Below are positions 1 to 8,967 of a stretch of 44,415 bases of DNA, in pieces. This DNA comes from Verrucomicrobiota bacterium (GTDB lineage: Bacteria > Verrucomicrobiota > Verrucomicrobiia > Opitutales > Opitutaceae), in contig JAEZAD010000031.1 of assembly GCA_023430565.1 (NCBI GenBank), forward strand, positions 1-44,415, read 5' to 3'. Every line of letters starts with the position of its first letter. Positions within the stretch are counted from its first letter, which is position 1. A model generated the notes under the pieces. It was not told where the DNA came from, made no database searches, and saw only the letters and a list, made by a program, of their open reading frames with translations. A program made the position numbers and the translations under genes.

Positions 1-2626
1 AACCGGCGCCCGCCCAGTGATCGGAGTGCAGCGGCGCCGCGAGCTCTCTCGCGGCTGGATCATCGCCTTGAACGAGCTTCTCCCACGACCGGACGATCGC
101 TTCGCCATAAAGCGCGTGTCCCGCCGCGAGCGGATGCACGCCATCGTGGGAAAAAATCGTGCGTCCTTCCGGATCGTGCGTGCCGTGTTTCTTGTCGGCT
201 TGAAACACCCAGCGTCCCGTCGCCAGTTGTTTCACGACGTCCACGCCAAACGCCACCGACGAAATGCCGTAGTGCGCCGCGACTCGTTCCATCGCCGCGG
301 CAGAGGGGTTAAGCCGGCGCGCCTCGTAGTCGGACACCATGCCTTTCGAAAGCGTATAGACGAAGCAGACATCGGCCCCGGACCGGGCCTGCGCCAGTTT
401 CCTCACGATCCCCTCCATCGCTCGTTCGATCCGCGCCGGTTCCTGCCCGCCGTCGTTGACGGCAAATTCGACGAACAGCAGGTCGGGCGCACGGTCGAGC
501 ACATCGCGCTGCAGACGGGCGACGCCCAGCGGCGAGCCGCTCCCTGGAATGGCCGCGAATACTTCCTCGATCTTCGCCTGCGGATAACGCTGCTGCAGAA
601 ACTCGCGCGTCTTCACCCTCCAGCCGTGAGCCGCGGTGATGCTGCCGCCCAGAAAGGCGACGCGCACCGTTCCGCCCGCACTTGCCTTGACATGAAAATT
701 CCGCAGCCCGTGCCGCACCTTCAGTTCCGGCAAATCGCCCGCCGCCGGTTTCGCATTGAACCGCACCACCGCGCCACCTCCGGCCGGAAGTTCGAAGCGG
801 AGCGAGGTTCGCGCCTCCGCGTTCTCGATTTCTCGTCGGGCAAAGGTCCGCGGCTCGGGGCTCGTCAATTCCACTGCCCGATAGTCGGCCTCACCCAGAA
901 ACGACAGATCGGGATTCTCGACCGTCGCGGGCTGGTCGCCATTCAAGAGGCTCAAGAACCACGTCGTGCCGCTGCGCCGGGCCATCACGGACAGTCGTCC
1001 GATCGCGCTGGGCGCGAGCACCCGCGTTTCGTCCCACACGGCCGGAATCGATTGCAGCACGTCGAGCGCCGGTCGCGTGGCCGGATCGTTCAACACTTTC
1101 TCCGGATCCTCCGCCATGATCTGCATCGGCGAAGTGAACTGGATGAAGGTCGCGAGCTGATGCGCCCACGAGGTCGGCCCCGGCTGCGAATAGGACAACG
1201 GCGTGTAGTCGCCGGCGCCAACGACGAAGCGCGTGAACGGCAGCGCCGCGTTGTGCGACGCCGGGATCGGGCCCTCCTTCATCTTGTTCAGCTCCAGCCC
1301 GCGGACGCCCTCCCGTGTAATTTCATTCGGATACGTGCGCGCTTCCCCGGTCGGTTTCGCGACGCCGTGGAAAATCACCATCAGCCGCCGTTCGGCCGCC
1401 AAGCGCAGCGCGGCGGTGGCGAAATCGATCCGGTCCTTCGACTCGGCATTGAGGAAATCGAGTTTCACTCCCACCGCGCCCGCCGTCTGCACCGCATCGA
1501 GGAAGGCGCGCAACTGCGCCCAATTGTCCGCCGGCGACGCGACCTCCTGGTAACGCTTCCACACCCACACGCCGACCGCCCGGTCGCGGGCATAGTCGAC
1601 GATCCCGGCCAGTTCTTTCCACGGTTCCGGCCAGCCGAGCCAGCCTTCGTCGATCAGCGTGTATTCGAATCCCAATGCGATGGCGTGGTCGACGAATTGC
1701 TTTTCCTGTTCCGGTGTCCCGGTGCCCGAACTCCACCAGCGCCACACCGCCCGGCCCGGTTTGATATACGAGGTGTCCGCGAACAACCGCGCATCCGGCG
1801 GCGGCGCGAGATTCGCGATCAGATCGCTGTTGACCAACGCGTCCAGATCGGGCGCCACGAGTGTCACCCGCCACGGCGTCGTGATGGGACCGTCGATGAC
1901 AAAACCCGCGTCGGCCTCCGTGAAATCCGCTCGGACCACCCGCGAACCCGGCGTCGCTCGCAACCGCAGCCCGCTGTAATTCTCCAACGCCGCCTCGGTC
2001 ACGAGCACATAACCTCCGCCCGCCGACAACTCCGCAACCAGCGGCGCACCTTGGACCGGACCTTGTTTCGACACCGACCCGAGCTCGTCCACGCGAGCGG
2101 AGATCCATTCGCCCGCGTAGCTTTTCAGTTTCCAGTCGGAATCCCGCTCGAAAAACCACACGCGGCTCCCGGCTGGCAACGTCCAGCCCGACACCTCGCC
2201 GTTCACGCGACGCCGTCCCGCGCCCGGCACGATCATCCGCCAGGCAAACCCGTCGTCATAGGCACGAGCCTCGAGCACCGTTTCTGTTCGCCCACCCGCC
2301 GACACCACGGGCAACCGCAGTGTCCGCGCGCGATTGTGCGCGCGAGCCTTGCCGCCGAGCGTCGCATGACTCTCGTCCAACGCCCCGAAGACGGGCGCCC
2401 CCAGCATCACGCCGGAACCGAGGTCGACGCCGTCCACCGCCACCCCCGCGCGCGACGGCGCGATGATTTCGCGGCCATCGTGTTCGACCGAATAAACCAG
2501 CGCGCCGTCGCGATCGACCGCGAACGTTCCGCGCAGATTCCCGCCGGGGCTCTCGATCATCACCGGCGCCGCCGCCACCGTGAGCGTCAGACCAAACATC
2601 AGGACAAAATGGGTGCGAAGGCTCAT
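1..2626 (-). CDS. Secreted GH97 glycoside hydrolase fused to an SGNH/GDSL esterase domain (3' end outside window)
   Basis: 875 codons are visible without a stop and the gene runs off the left edge. The ATG at 2626 is followed by a signal-peptide-like stretch (residues 1-20). Residues 25-580 look like GH97: a beta-rich N-terminal part, then a barrel with WRWWSSG, VKLDF (Asp390), FHGVAKPTG, RTYPN and VRGLE (Glu445). Known retaining GH97 alpha-galactosidases use an Asp nucleophile in the Asp390 region, so a retaining alpha-galactosidase-type enzyme is inferred. Residues 650-840 show SGNH hydrolase blocks: FLGGSI (Ser662), FAVNDGG (Asn724) and DGVHP (Asp828, His831), as in carbohydrate esterases. 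One secreted protein would therefore cut a glycosidic bond and remove an acyl group. It starts 6 bp after the upstream gene and is the last visible gene of a five-gene operon. The GH97 call is firm; substrate is not known. Confidence 0.9.
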   Translation of the reverse strand, partial: MSLRTHFVLMFGLTLTVAAAPVMIESPGGNLRGTFAVDRDGALVYSVEHDGREIIAPSRAGVAVDGVDLGSGVMLGAPVFGALDESHATLGGKARAHNRARTLRLPVVSAGGRTETVLEARAYDDGFAWRMIVPGAGRRRVNGEVSGWTLPAGSRVWFFERDSDWKLKSYAGEWISARVDELGSVSKQGPVQGAPLVAELSAGGGYVLVTEAALENYSGLRLRATPGSRVVRADFTEADAGFVIDGPITTPWRVTLVAPDLDALVNSDLIANLAPPPDARLFADTSYIKPGRAVWRWWSSGTGTPEQEKQFVDHAIALGFEYTLIDEGWLGWPEPWKELAGIVDYARDRAVGVWVWKRYQEVASPADNWAQLRAFLDAVQTAGAVGVKLDFLNAESKDRIDFATAALRLAAERRLMVIFHGVAKPTGEARTYPNEITREGVRGLELNKMKEGPIPASHNAALPFTRFVVGAGDYTPLSYSQPGPTSWAHQLATFIQFTSPMQIMAEDPEKVLNDPATRPALDVLQSIPAVWDETRVLAPSAIGRLSVMARRSGTTWFLSLLNGDQPATVENPDLSFLGEADYRAVELTSPEPRTFARREIENAEARTSLRFELPAGGGAVVRFNAKPAAGDLPELKVRHGLRNFHVKASAGGTVRVAFLGGSITAAHGWRVKTREFLQQRYPQAKIEEVFAAIPGSGSPLGVARLQRDVLDRAPDLLFVEFAVNDGGQEPARIERAMEGIVRKLAQARSGADVCFVYTLSKGMVSDYEARRLNPSAAAMERVAAHYGISSVAFGVDVVKQLATGRWVFQADKKHGTHDPEGRTIFSHDGVHPLAAGHALYGEAIVRSWEKLVQGDDPAARELAAPLHSDHWAGAG

Positions 2627-2632
2627 GATCGG

Positions 2633-5251
2633 TCAGTAGTCGTAAACTAGCACACCGAAGCCGAAGGCCGGCAGCTGCACCAACGGACCGTCGCCGCCGA
2701 CCGGATACGACACTTTCTCCGCTCCCGTGCGAAGGCGCACGGTTTTCCACCCCGCGGCCACCTCGCCGAGGAGAGCGCCGGCATTTGCCCGCACCCGCGT
2801 CGTGGTGGGCTCCGCGCGCTGGTTCAACAACACCACGAACACACGCCGCGTCTTCGTCGATCGCGCTACCAACGTGTCCACCGCTGGGTCATCGACCTCC
2901 ACTCCGCCCCAAGCGAGGGCGGCCTCTTCGCCGAACATCTGTCCCGGCGCGAATCCGTAGCTGCGATGCGGCCCGACCTTGGGCGCAATGAATCCGGCGG
3001 GAAAAGAAATCTGTCCGGCCGACCGCATCGTCGCCTCGGAAATCAAATAATCGGTGATCCAGCCGATCTGCCACCATGCGTGATGCGGAAACGCGCCGGC
3101 GCCGGCGTCCATGTTGTTCCAATAGTAAGAAGCGACGCTCGTCTCTGCATGGACGAACGCATCGCGGGCGAGGGCCGCCGCTCGCGCGAGATCGCGGAAA
3201 AGCGGTTCGCCCGTCAGCGCGTGCATGCGCACAAACAACCCCGCGTGCGTCGCCAAGAGGATCGGCCCGCGCTCCCACGCCGATCCGATCGCACCACCGT
3301 GCTCGAACCCCAGCCCGGCTTGGGTGATCTCCCAGTCCGCCCGCGCCCGCCCCTTGACCCACTTCGCCGCTCGTGTGGGCAGCGGATGCGTGAAGATCGA
3401 TGTCACGTAAAACCTCGCCGTCGCCACGGCGGCGTCCCGGTAAGGCGCATGACCGGTGATCGCATGCAGATCGAGCAGTGCCTGTGCGAGCTGCGCCGTG
3501 GCGAAATCGGGGGCGAAACGCGTGTCGCCGCACACACCGAGAAAGCGGCCGGTCTCGACCGCGTTTTTCAACAGCCAGTCGGCACCGCGACGCGCGGCGT
3601 TCAGGTATTTCTCATCGCCCAAAATGCGATGGGCGACGAGCAAACCGTAGAAGGTCGGGCGCAGATCCGGCGTCTCCGTGTAGAGCGGTTTCTGCGTGCT
3701 GTGATCATAGGCTGTTTCCCAACTCCCGTCCGGGCGTTGCCAATCGAGCAGGCGTTCTGCACCGAGCCTCAGCCGCTCACGCAGTTCCCGGTCGTTCGGC
3801 GCGAACAGCAGGATGTTGCCGAGATCGAGCATCGTATAATACGTGACCGCCACCGGCTCGACGATGTCGCCCCACTCCTCCGTGAACCGGCGGCTTTTCG
3901 ACAGATAATACTGCCCGCGCGCCGCGCCCTGAAAAAATCCCGGCTCGGTCTGCTGCTGCGCCAGTTTAAAATTACGCGCGAACGGCAATCGGTCGCGCAC
4001 GAGCTTCGAATGGTGCGTCAGCTTTGCCAGCATCCACATCGCGCCGTAATCCGAGTTCTTCATCCCGTCCTTGTCCGATCCGAGAATGCCGCCGAGATAA
4101 GCCTGCGCGCCGATCGTCAATCCGCCGAATTCCTCAGTGCGCCACAACGAAGTCCGGTCGTCCGTCACGTAAGCGTGCAGTGCGGACAACCGATCCGACA
4201 GCGACCGTGCCGGCTGTTTCATCGCGATAAAATCCGGCAACCGATAGACGTCGTTGATGACGTGCTTGAGCACCGCGAACCAGTCGGCCTCTCGCAGCAC
4301 ATAGCGGAAGCGGAACGTGCGTTGCTCCCCCACGGCGAGCTGCGACCCCTCCTCGCCAAGCACCGGATGATAGAGCGTCGGCGCGAGCGCGCCTTGCCGG
4401 TTCATGTGCGAGAGACCGAGTCGCCAGACGTCCCGGTTCGCTTTGTCTTTCGGCCACGGATCCGCCGCCGTGCCGGGCGCGGCCACCACCGCGAGCGTGA
4501 GGCCCGCGCGGTTCGTCATGATCGAAGTGAGCGTCGACACGCTGCGCTCGCGCGCCAGCACCGGCCGGTCGGGCAAACCGTGACCGTAAGCGAGCGCGAG
4601 CGGCAGATTGGGATTCAGTTCACTGCCTTGGAAATATCCCGGCACCACGGCCCATCTCAGCTCGGCCGCCGACACTTCGGTCAGTGTCGGCGTCGCGATC
4701 GAAAACCAGCCCGACCGTTTGGCGGTTATCGTCACCGCCACTTCCACGTCACCGGGCGTCGATGGGTCAAGCCGCCACTCGGCGGTCAGCGTTGCCACGT
4801 CGGTTTCTCCGCGAAAAAGCGTGCGCCCGGCCGCTGTCCGCTCCACGCCGGTCGGGAAGAACGTCCGCTCCTGCCCCGCTTGATTCAGGCTCACCGACGA
4901 AGTCGCCGCCTGCCATTTCCCCGTCGGATACTTGAACCCGCTCGGAAACGGGTCCTCGTGTCCCGGCAGGAAAAACGGCGTCGGCGTTTTCTCGGGAGCG
5001 GCCGCTGAATACAGCAGCGTGTAACGTCCCAGCGGCGCGCCGGCGGAAATCTCGCCGGCCGATGTGTGCACCGCGGCCCGCGACAGGTGCCAGCCATCGG
5101 GCTGTTTCGACCATTCGAGTCGTGCGACCGAATCACTCAGCTCCACGGTCGCCGGTGACTCCGCGCCGCGGACCAGCGTGCCCACCATGAAAAGCGCTGC
5201 GACCACCCCTCCTCTGACCGCCCCGCGACATGGTCGGGCGGCCCGCTTCAT
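2633..5251 (-). CDS. Secreted six-hairpin (alpha/alpha-barrel) glycosidase-like protein, paralogue 2
   Basis: 872 aa from the ATG at 5251, chosen because it gives an ATGA overlap with the FAD oxidoreductase stop and opens a good signal peptide (MKRAARPCRG then a hydrophobic run ending LVRGAES). An ATG at 5275 is also open but would lengthen the overlap. The N-terminal third is beta-rich. The middle (about 370-720) has repeated helical pairs with aromatic and DGSW-like motifs typical of six-hairpin glycosidases. The C-terminus is a small beta domain. The last third aligns by eye with the product at 8968-11832 (HALTGEPLFRDLAR against AALTGDELLHDVAR), so the two are paralogues in one operon. A hydrolase or lyase acting on oligosaccharides in the periplasm is inferred. 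I cannot assign a CAZy family. Confidence 0.8.
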   Translation of the reverse strand: MKRAARPCRGAVRGGVVAALFMVGTLVRGAESPATVELSDSVARLEWSKQPDGWHLSRAAVHTSAGEISAGAPLGRYTLLYSAAAPEKTPTPFFLPGHEDPFPSGFKYPTGKWQAATSSVSLNQAGQERTFFPTGVERTAAGRTLFRGETDVATLTAEWRLDPSTPGDVEVAVTITAKRSGWFSIATPTLTEVSAAELRWAVVPGYFQGSELNPNLPLALAYGHGLPDRPVLARERSVSTLTSIMTNRAGLTLAVVAAPGTAADPWPKDKANRDVWRLGLSHMNRQGALAPTLYHPVLGEEGSQLAVGEQRTFRFRYVLREADWFAVLKHVINDVYRLPDFIAMKQPARSLSDRLSALHAYVTDDRTSLWRTEEFGGLTIGAQAYLGGILGSDKDGMKNSDYGAMWMLAKLTHHSKLVRDRLPFARNFKLAQQQTEPGFFQGAARGQYYLSKSRRFTEEWGDIVEPVAVTYYTMLDLGNILLFAPNDRELRERLRLGAERLLDWQRPDGSWETAYDHSTQKPLYTETPDLRPTFYGLLVAHRILGDEKYLNAARRGADWLLKNAVETGRFLGVCGDTRFAPDFATAQLAQALLDLHAITGHAPYRDAAVATARFYVTSIFTHPLPTRAAKWVKGRARADWEITQAGLGFEHGGAIGSAWERGPILLATHAGLFVRMHALTGEPLFRDLARAAALARDAFVHAETSVASYYWNNMDAGAGAFPHHAWWQIGWITDYLISEATMRSAGQISFPAGFIAPKVGPHRSYGFAPGQMFGEEAALAWGGVEVDDPAVDTLVARSTKTRRVFVVLLNQRAEPTTTRVRANAGALLGEVAAGWKTVRLRTGAEKVSYPVGGDGPLVQLPAFGFGVLVYDY

Positions 5252-7542
5252 CGTGGCTCGGCCTCCGCGTAGCACCGCACCGCGAATAGCGCCGCCGGGA
5301 TGTTCTTCTCCGGGCGCGTGATTTCGATGCGAAGCGATTTCGTGGTGACCGTCTGCGGCAGCACGATCACGGCCCGCGTGTGGTGCTGCTCACGACCCTC
5401 CGCGAGCACGCGGCCGCTGTCGTCCATCAGGCGATAGCCGCGCGCGCAGAAAGGCATGCGGTTCTCCGGATGACCCCACAACACCGTCTCCATCGGGTGG
5501 TCGAAATCCGTGTCGAACATCAGCTCCACGCGCGCGATCGTTTGCGGCGCGGGCCACGTCAGCGTGACGGCCGGCGTTTCTTCGGCGAGAGCCGCGACCC
5601 ACGCGTTGGGCTGGTTCGTCGGACGGGCGATGCCATTCGTAAGGTTCTTTGCCGCGAACGGCGCCAAGGGCCACTCGAGCGTCATTGCCAGGTTCTGTCC
5701 TGCCGGCCGGCGTTTTGGCAGCCAGAACTCGAACGAGTCGACGCCGATGTCCGCAGGCGGGGTCTGCACCGCGCTTTTCGCGACGGCGAGGTTGACCGCG
5801 TGGCAGAGCGAAAGCACGCCAGTGACGCGCTGCTCGCTGGTGCGGAGCTTGATCGCGGCATTGCCGAAGAAGCACACGAACGCATAGCGCTCGTCGCGAA
5901 ACGTATGGCGAAAGACAATACGCACGGACCGGTTGCCGGGCGCGAGCGCGTGAACGGCTTTTTCCAGGACCACATCCGGCGTGTGATTATCCGGCCGGCT
6001 GCTTTCGCGGAGTTCGACGCGGAGTTCGGCGGCGGCGTCCACCTCGGCATAAACGGTGAGGTCGATCTGCGTGCCGGGCTGCACGGGCAGCATCATCGCC
6101 CAACTCGCATCCAGGCCGACCAGCGGGCCGCCGGGTGCGAGTTCGCGGAGCTGATATTCGCTGGAGGCCGTGATCGTCGCGCGTGGCGCCAGATCCTCTT
6201 CCTCGCGCAGCGGCACGCCGGGGATATGCTGGCCGGTGCGCTGCAACCGGCGTTGCAGCTCCGCCATCCGCGCTGGCTCGGTGAGCGCGCGCGGCGCGAT
6301 CCCGTCCCGCCGGCAAAGCGCGGCGGCCATGCCGACCGCCTGAGCGGCATGCGCACAGGTGGCCATCACGCGGCTCGAGCCGAAAGCGACGTGGGTCGCG
6401 CTGATGATACGCCCGGCGAGGAAGAGATTGCCGATGTTGCGGCTGTAGAGGGAGCGATAGGGGATCTGGTAAACCCCCTTGGCGTGCCACTGGTTGCAGC
6501 CGGGTTTTTCGCTGAAGACGCCGTCCGCGGGATGCAGGTCGATCGACCAGCCGCCGAATGCCACGGCGTCCGGATGCGTCCGCTGTTCGACGACATCCTG
6601 CTGCCGGAGCAGGTAATCGCCCTCGAAACGCCGGCTCTCGCGCTTTCCGGGAATCGAGCCCACCCATTCGAGCGTGAGGTTGGCCGCCTCGGGAAACCGG
6701 CCGGAATTCTTGATGTGATTCCACACGCCATAGACCACGCGCCAGAGCTCCCATTTGATGTCCTCGGTGGCGTGAACGGTGTCGAGCCGGCCGCCGTATT
6801 CGATCCACCACAGTTTGCAGCCGGAGTCCTTCGCGGTGAAATTCCGCCAGCGCGGAATCTTCGTGATGTCCTGCAAGGCGTAACTCGGCGGCGTGAACGA
6901 CACGGGGCGGCCTGCGTCCTTGGTGTAGAAATACAGCGAGTGCCCGAGCAGTTCGCCGTATTCCTGGGTCGGCGCGAATTTCTCGCCGAACTCCGCGCGG
7001 GATTCGGCGCCCATGCGGAACGCGGCCCCCGCCATGAAGCCGAGCACGCCGTCACCGGAGGCGTCGCAGAAGAGCGGCGCCGAAAGTTCATACAACGTGG
7101 AATTCTGCGAGCAGAAGGCGCGCACGCTGTGCACCGTGGCGGCGTCCTGCTTCGTCGCCTCGAAGACGGCGGTGTTGAGCAGCAGCGTGATGTTCGGCTC
7201 GCCGACTACTTTTTCGAGAAGGATGGTATCGACGATGCAAGGGTTGCCCTCGGGGTTGCGGAATACGTTCTCGACGAGGATCTCGTCGATCACCCCGCCC
7301 TCGCGCGCCCAACGGTTGTTGTTGCCCATGTGCGAGGTCGCACCGAGGACCCAGAGGCGCACTTCGCTGGAACTGTTGCCGCCGAGCACCGGGCGATCCT
7401 GCACGAGCGTGACCTTCACTCCGGCGCGCGCCGCTGTGATGGCGGCACAGGTGCCGGCCAGGCCGCCGCCGACGACGACGAGATCCGCCGCCAGGGAAAC
7501 GAGCTTCAACTCACGATGCGAAACGGGAGATTCGATTTGCAT
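5248..7542 (-). CDS. FAD-dependent oxidoreductase (FAD_oxidored family) with C-terminal discoidin-like domain
   Basis: 764 aa, ATG at 7542. Residues 18-60 form a dinucleotide-binding Rossmann motif (VVVGGGLAG, then VLGGNSSSEVRLW), characteristic of a FAD_oxidored family common in Verrucomicrobiota and Planctomycetota glycan loci. The FAD part extends to about residue 430 (LFLAGRIIS, FGSSRVMATC). The rest is beta-rich, and the last 140 residues (AKNLTNG onward, with VELMFDTDFDHP and a closing SLRIEIT) resemble an F5/8-type C galactose-binding domain. No signal peptide is visible, so it is probably cytoplasmic. The gene starts 15 bp after the MFS gene and its stop overlaps the next start (ATGA). 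Oxidation of an imported sugar or sugar acid is inferred; the real substrate is unknown. Confidence 0.85.
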   Translation of the reverse strand: MQIESPVSHRELKLVSLAADLVVVGGGLAGTCAAITAARAGVKVTLVQDRPVLGGNSSSEVRLWVLGATSHMGNNNRWAREGGVIDEILVENVFRNPEGNPCIVDTILLEKVVGEPNITLLLNTAVFEATKQDAATVHSVRAFCSQNSTLYELSAPLFCDASGDGVLGFMAGAAFRMGAESRAEFGEKFAPTQEYGELLGHSLYFYTKDAGRPVSFTPPSYALQDITKIPRWRNFTAKDSGCKLWWIEYGGRLDTVHATEDIKWELWRVVYGVWNHIKNSGRFPEAANLTLEWVGSIPGKRESRRFEGDYLLRQQDVVEQRTHPDAVAFGGWSIDLHPADGVFSEKPGCNQWHAKGVYQIPYRSLYSRNIGNLFLAGRIISATHVAFGSSRVMATCAHAAQAVGMAAALCRRDGIAPRALTEPARMAELQRRLQRTGQHIPGVPLREEEDLAPRATITASSEYQLRELAPGGPLVGLDASWAMMLPVQPGTQIDLTVYAEVDAAAELRVELRESSRPDNHTPDVVLEKAVHALAPGNRSVRIVFRHTFRDERYAFVCFFGNAAIKLRTSEQRVTGVLSLCHAVNLAVAKSAVQTPPADIGVDSFEFWLPKRRPAGQNLAMTLEWPLAPFAAKNLTNGIARPTNQPNAWVAALAEETPAVTLTWPAPQTIARVELMFDTDFDHPMETVLWGHPENRMPFCARGYRLMDDSGRVLAEGREQHHTRAVIVLPQTVTTKSLRIEITRPEKNIPAALFAVRCYAEAEPR

Positions 7543-7557
7543 ACAAAAGGGGCGGCC

Positions 7558-8964
7558 TCAGGCCGACGCTGGCGTTTTCGCCGCCGGGCGGTGCACGCCG
7601 CCGAAATACAACATCGCCAGAGCGAGCGGGTGCAGGCACGCCATGATGAGGAACCATCCCGCGTAGCCCGTGCCATGCACGGCGTCGAGGACCGGACCGG
7701 CCACCGCATGCACGCCGCGATCCAAAAATCCTTCGGGCGGCCGGAGCGGGCCCGACGACACCATCGAGGCGACAAGCGTATTCATGAGAATGCCGCCGAC
7801 GGTGCTGCCCGCGGCGACCACACTGAAAACCGTGCCGAGACAGGCCTTCGGGACGACATCGACCACGAGCGAGCTGATGTTGATCAGCCACGCGAGCGAC
7901 GCGAAGACGGCGATCACGGTGAGCGTCAGAGCGGCGTTTAGACCCGCGACTTTCGCAATGAACGGCGACACCGGCAGCAGACACGCGCACCCCAGCATCA
8001 CCCACAAGCGGCTGTGCGCTGGCGCGACTTTTCGCTTCACCAGCACGCCGGAGAGCCAGCCGCCCAACAGGCTGCCGACACCCGCGGCGGCATAGACAAC
8101 CCACGTGATCGTGAGCTGGCCCTGCTCGAAGCCGCGTTCCGCGTTCAGGTATTTGGGAAACCAGAACTGGTAGAAATACCAGACCGGATCCGTGATGAGC
8201 CGGCCGAACAGCAGAAGCCAAACGACGCGGCTGGAAAAAACCTGCCGCCAGGTCCACGCCGCCCCGGTGGTGGCGCCGCCGGCCTTGTCCTCTTCCGCCA
8301 CCGAGTCGTCGAGGAGCTTCAGCTCCGTCTCGGTGATGTGCTTGCTCTCGCGCGGCTGCCGGTAAAACAGCGCCCACGGGATCAACCACAGCAGGCCGAG
8401 CGCGCCGGTAATAATGAAGGCCATGCGCCAGCCGGCGCCGTGACCGAGGACGTGTTCGATCCACGGCAGCTTTTCGACATAGGGAAACGCCGCGAGCGGG
8501 ATGACGATATACGGCGCCACCGTCGCACCGATCGTCGCTCCCATCGTGTAGACGCCGATGGCCAGCGCGCGCTCCCGCGCGGGAAACCATTCCGAGACGA
8601 CCTTTGAGGCCGCGGGCCACACCCCGGCTTCGCCGAGGCCGAGTCCAAAACGAAATGCGCCCATCGAGCGCACGCCTTGCGCGGCGGCCGTCAGCATATT
8701 GGCAACCGACCACCAGCCGACGAACAGCACCATGCCCATTCGCGTGCCCAACCGATCGACCAACCGGCCGGATACGAGATAAGCGATCGTGTAGGCGACG
8801 AGGAAGATATTGACGATGTTCGCGTAGTCGCGGTCGGACATCCCCAGATCCTTCTGGATTGTTGGCGCCAGCGCCGAGAGCACCTGCCGGTCGACGTAGT
8901 TCAGCACTGCCGCGAGAAACACCAGCGTGATGATCCACCAGCGGAAATGGGGAATTTTACGCAC
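7558..8964 (-). CDS. MFS transporter of the anion:cation symporter (ExuT-like) family
   Basis: 468 aa starting with GTG at 8964, 3 bp after the previous stop. The N-terminus (WWIITLVFLAAVLNYVDRQVLSALAP, given here in part) is the first membrane helix of the ACS family, and NYVDRQ is its hallmark. The motif GRLVDRLGTRMG in the loop between helices 2 and 3 is the MFS signature. About 12 membrane segments can be counted, with a charged central loop near residues 200-230. Family members take up hexuronates, galactonate and related organic anions with protons. In an operon with secreted glycosidases and a cytoplasmic oxidoreductase, import of an acidic sugar released by them is the likely job. Exact substrate is inferred, not shown. 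Confidence 0.9.
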   Translation of the reverse strand: MRKIPHFRWWIITLVFLAAVLNYVDRQVLSALAPTIQKDLGMSDRDYANIVNIFLVAYTIAYLVSGRLVDRLGTRMGMVLFVGWWSVANMLTAAAQGVRSMGAFRFGLGLGEAGVWPAASKVVSEWFPARERALAIGVYTMGATIGATVAPYIVIPLAAFPYVEKLPWIEHVLGHGAGWRMAFIITGALGLLWLIPWALFYRQPRESKHITETELKLLDDSVAEEDKAGGATTGAAWTWRQVFSSRVVWLLLFGRLITDPVWYFYQFWFPKYLNAERGFEQGQLTITWVVYAAAGVGSLLGGWLSGVLVKRKVAPAHSRLWVMLGCACLLPVSPFIAKVAGLNAALTLTVIAVFASLAWLINISSLVVDVVPKACLGTVFSVVAAGSTVGGILMNTLVASMVSSGPLRPPEGFLDRGVHAVAGPVLDAVHGTGYAGWFLIMACLHPLALAMLYFGGVHRPAAKTPASA

Positions 8965-8967
8965 AGC

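Noticed and set aside
17..2650. An 877-codon open frame on the plus strand opposite the GH97 gene, and similar long frames opposite other minus-strand genes (e.g. 5380-7941, 11995-14319, 15034-17070)
   Set aside because: They are Arg-, His- and Pro-rich with no recognisable domain, and the opposite strand encodes clear families. High GC codon use leaves the antisense frame open.
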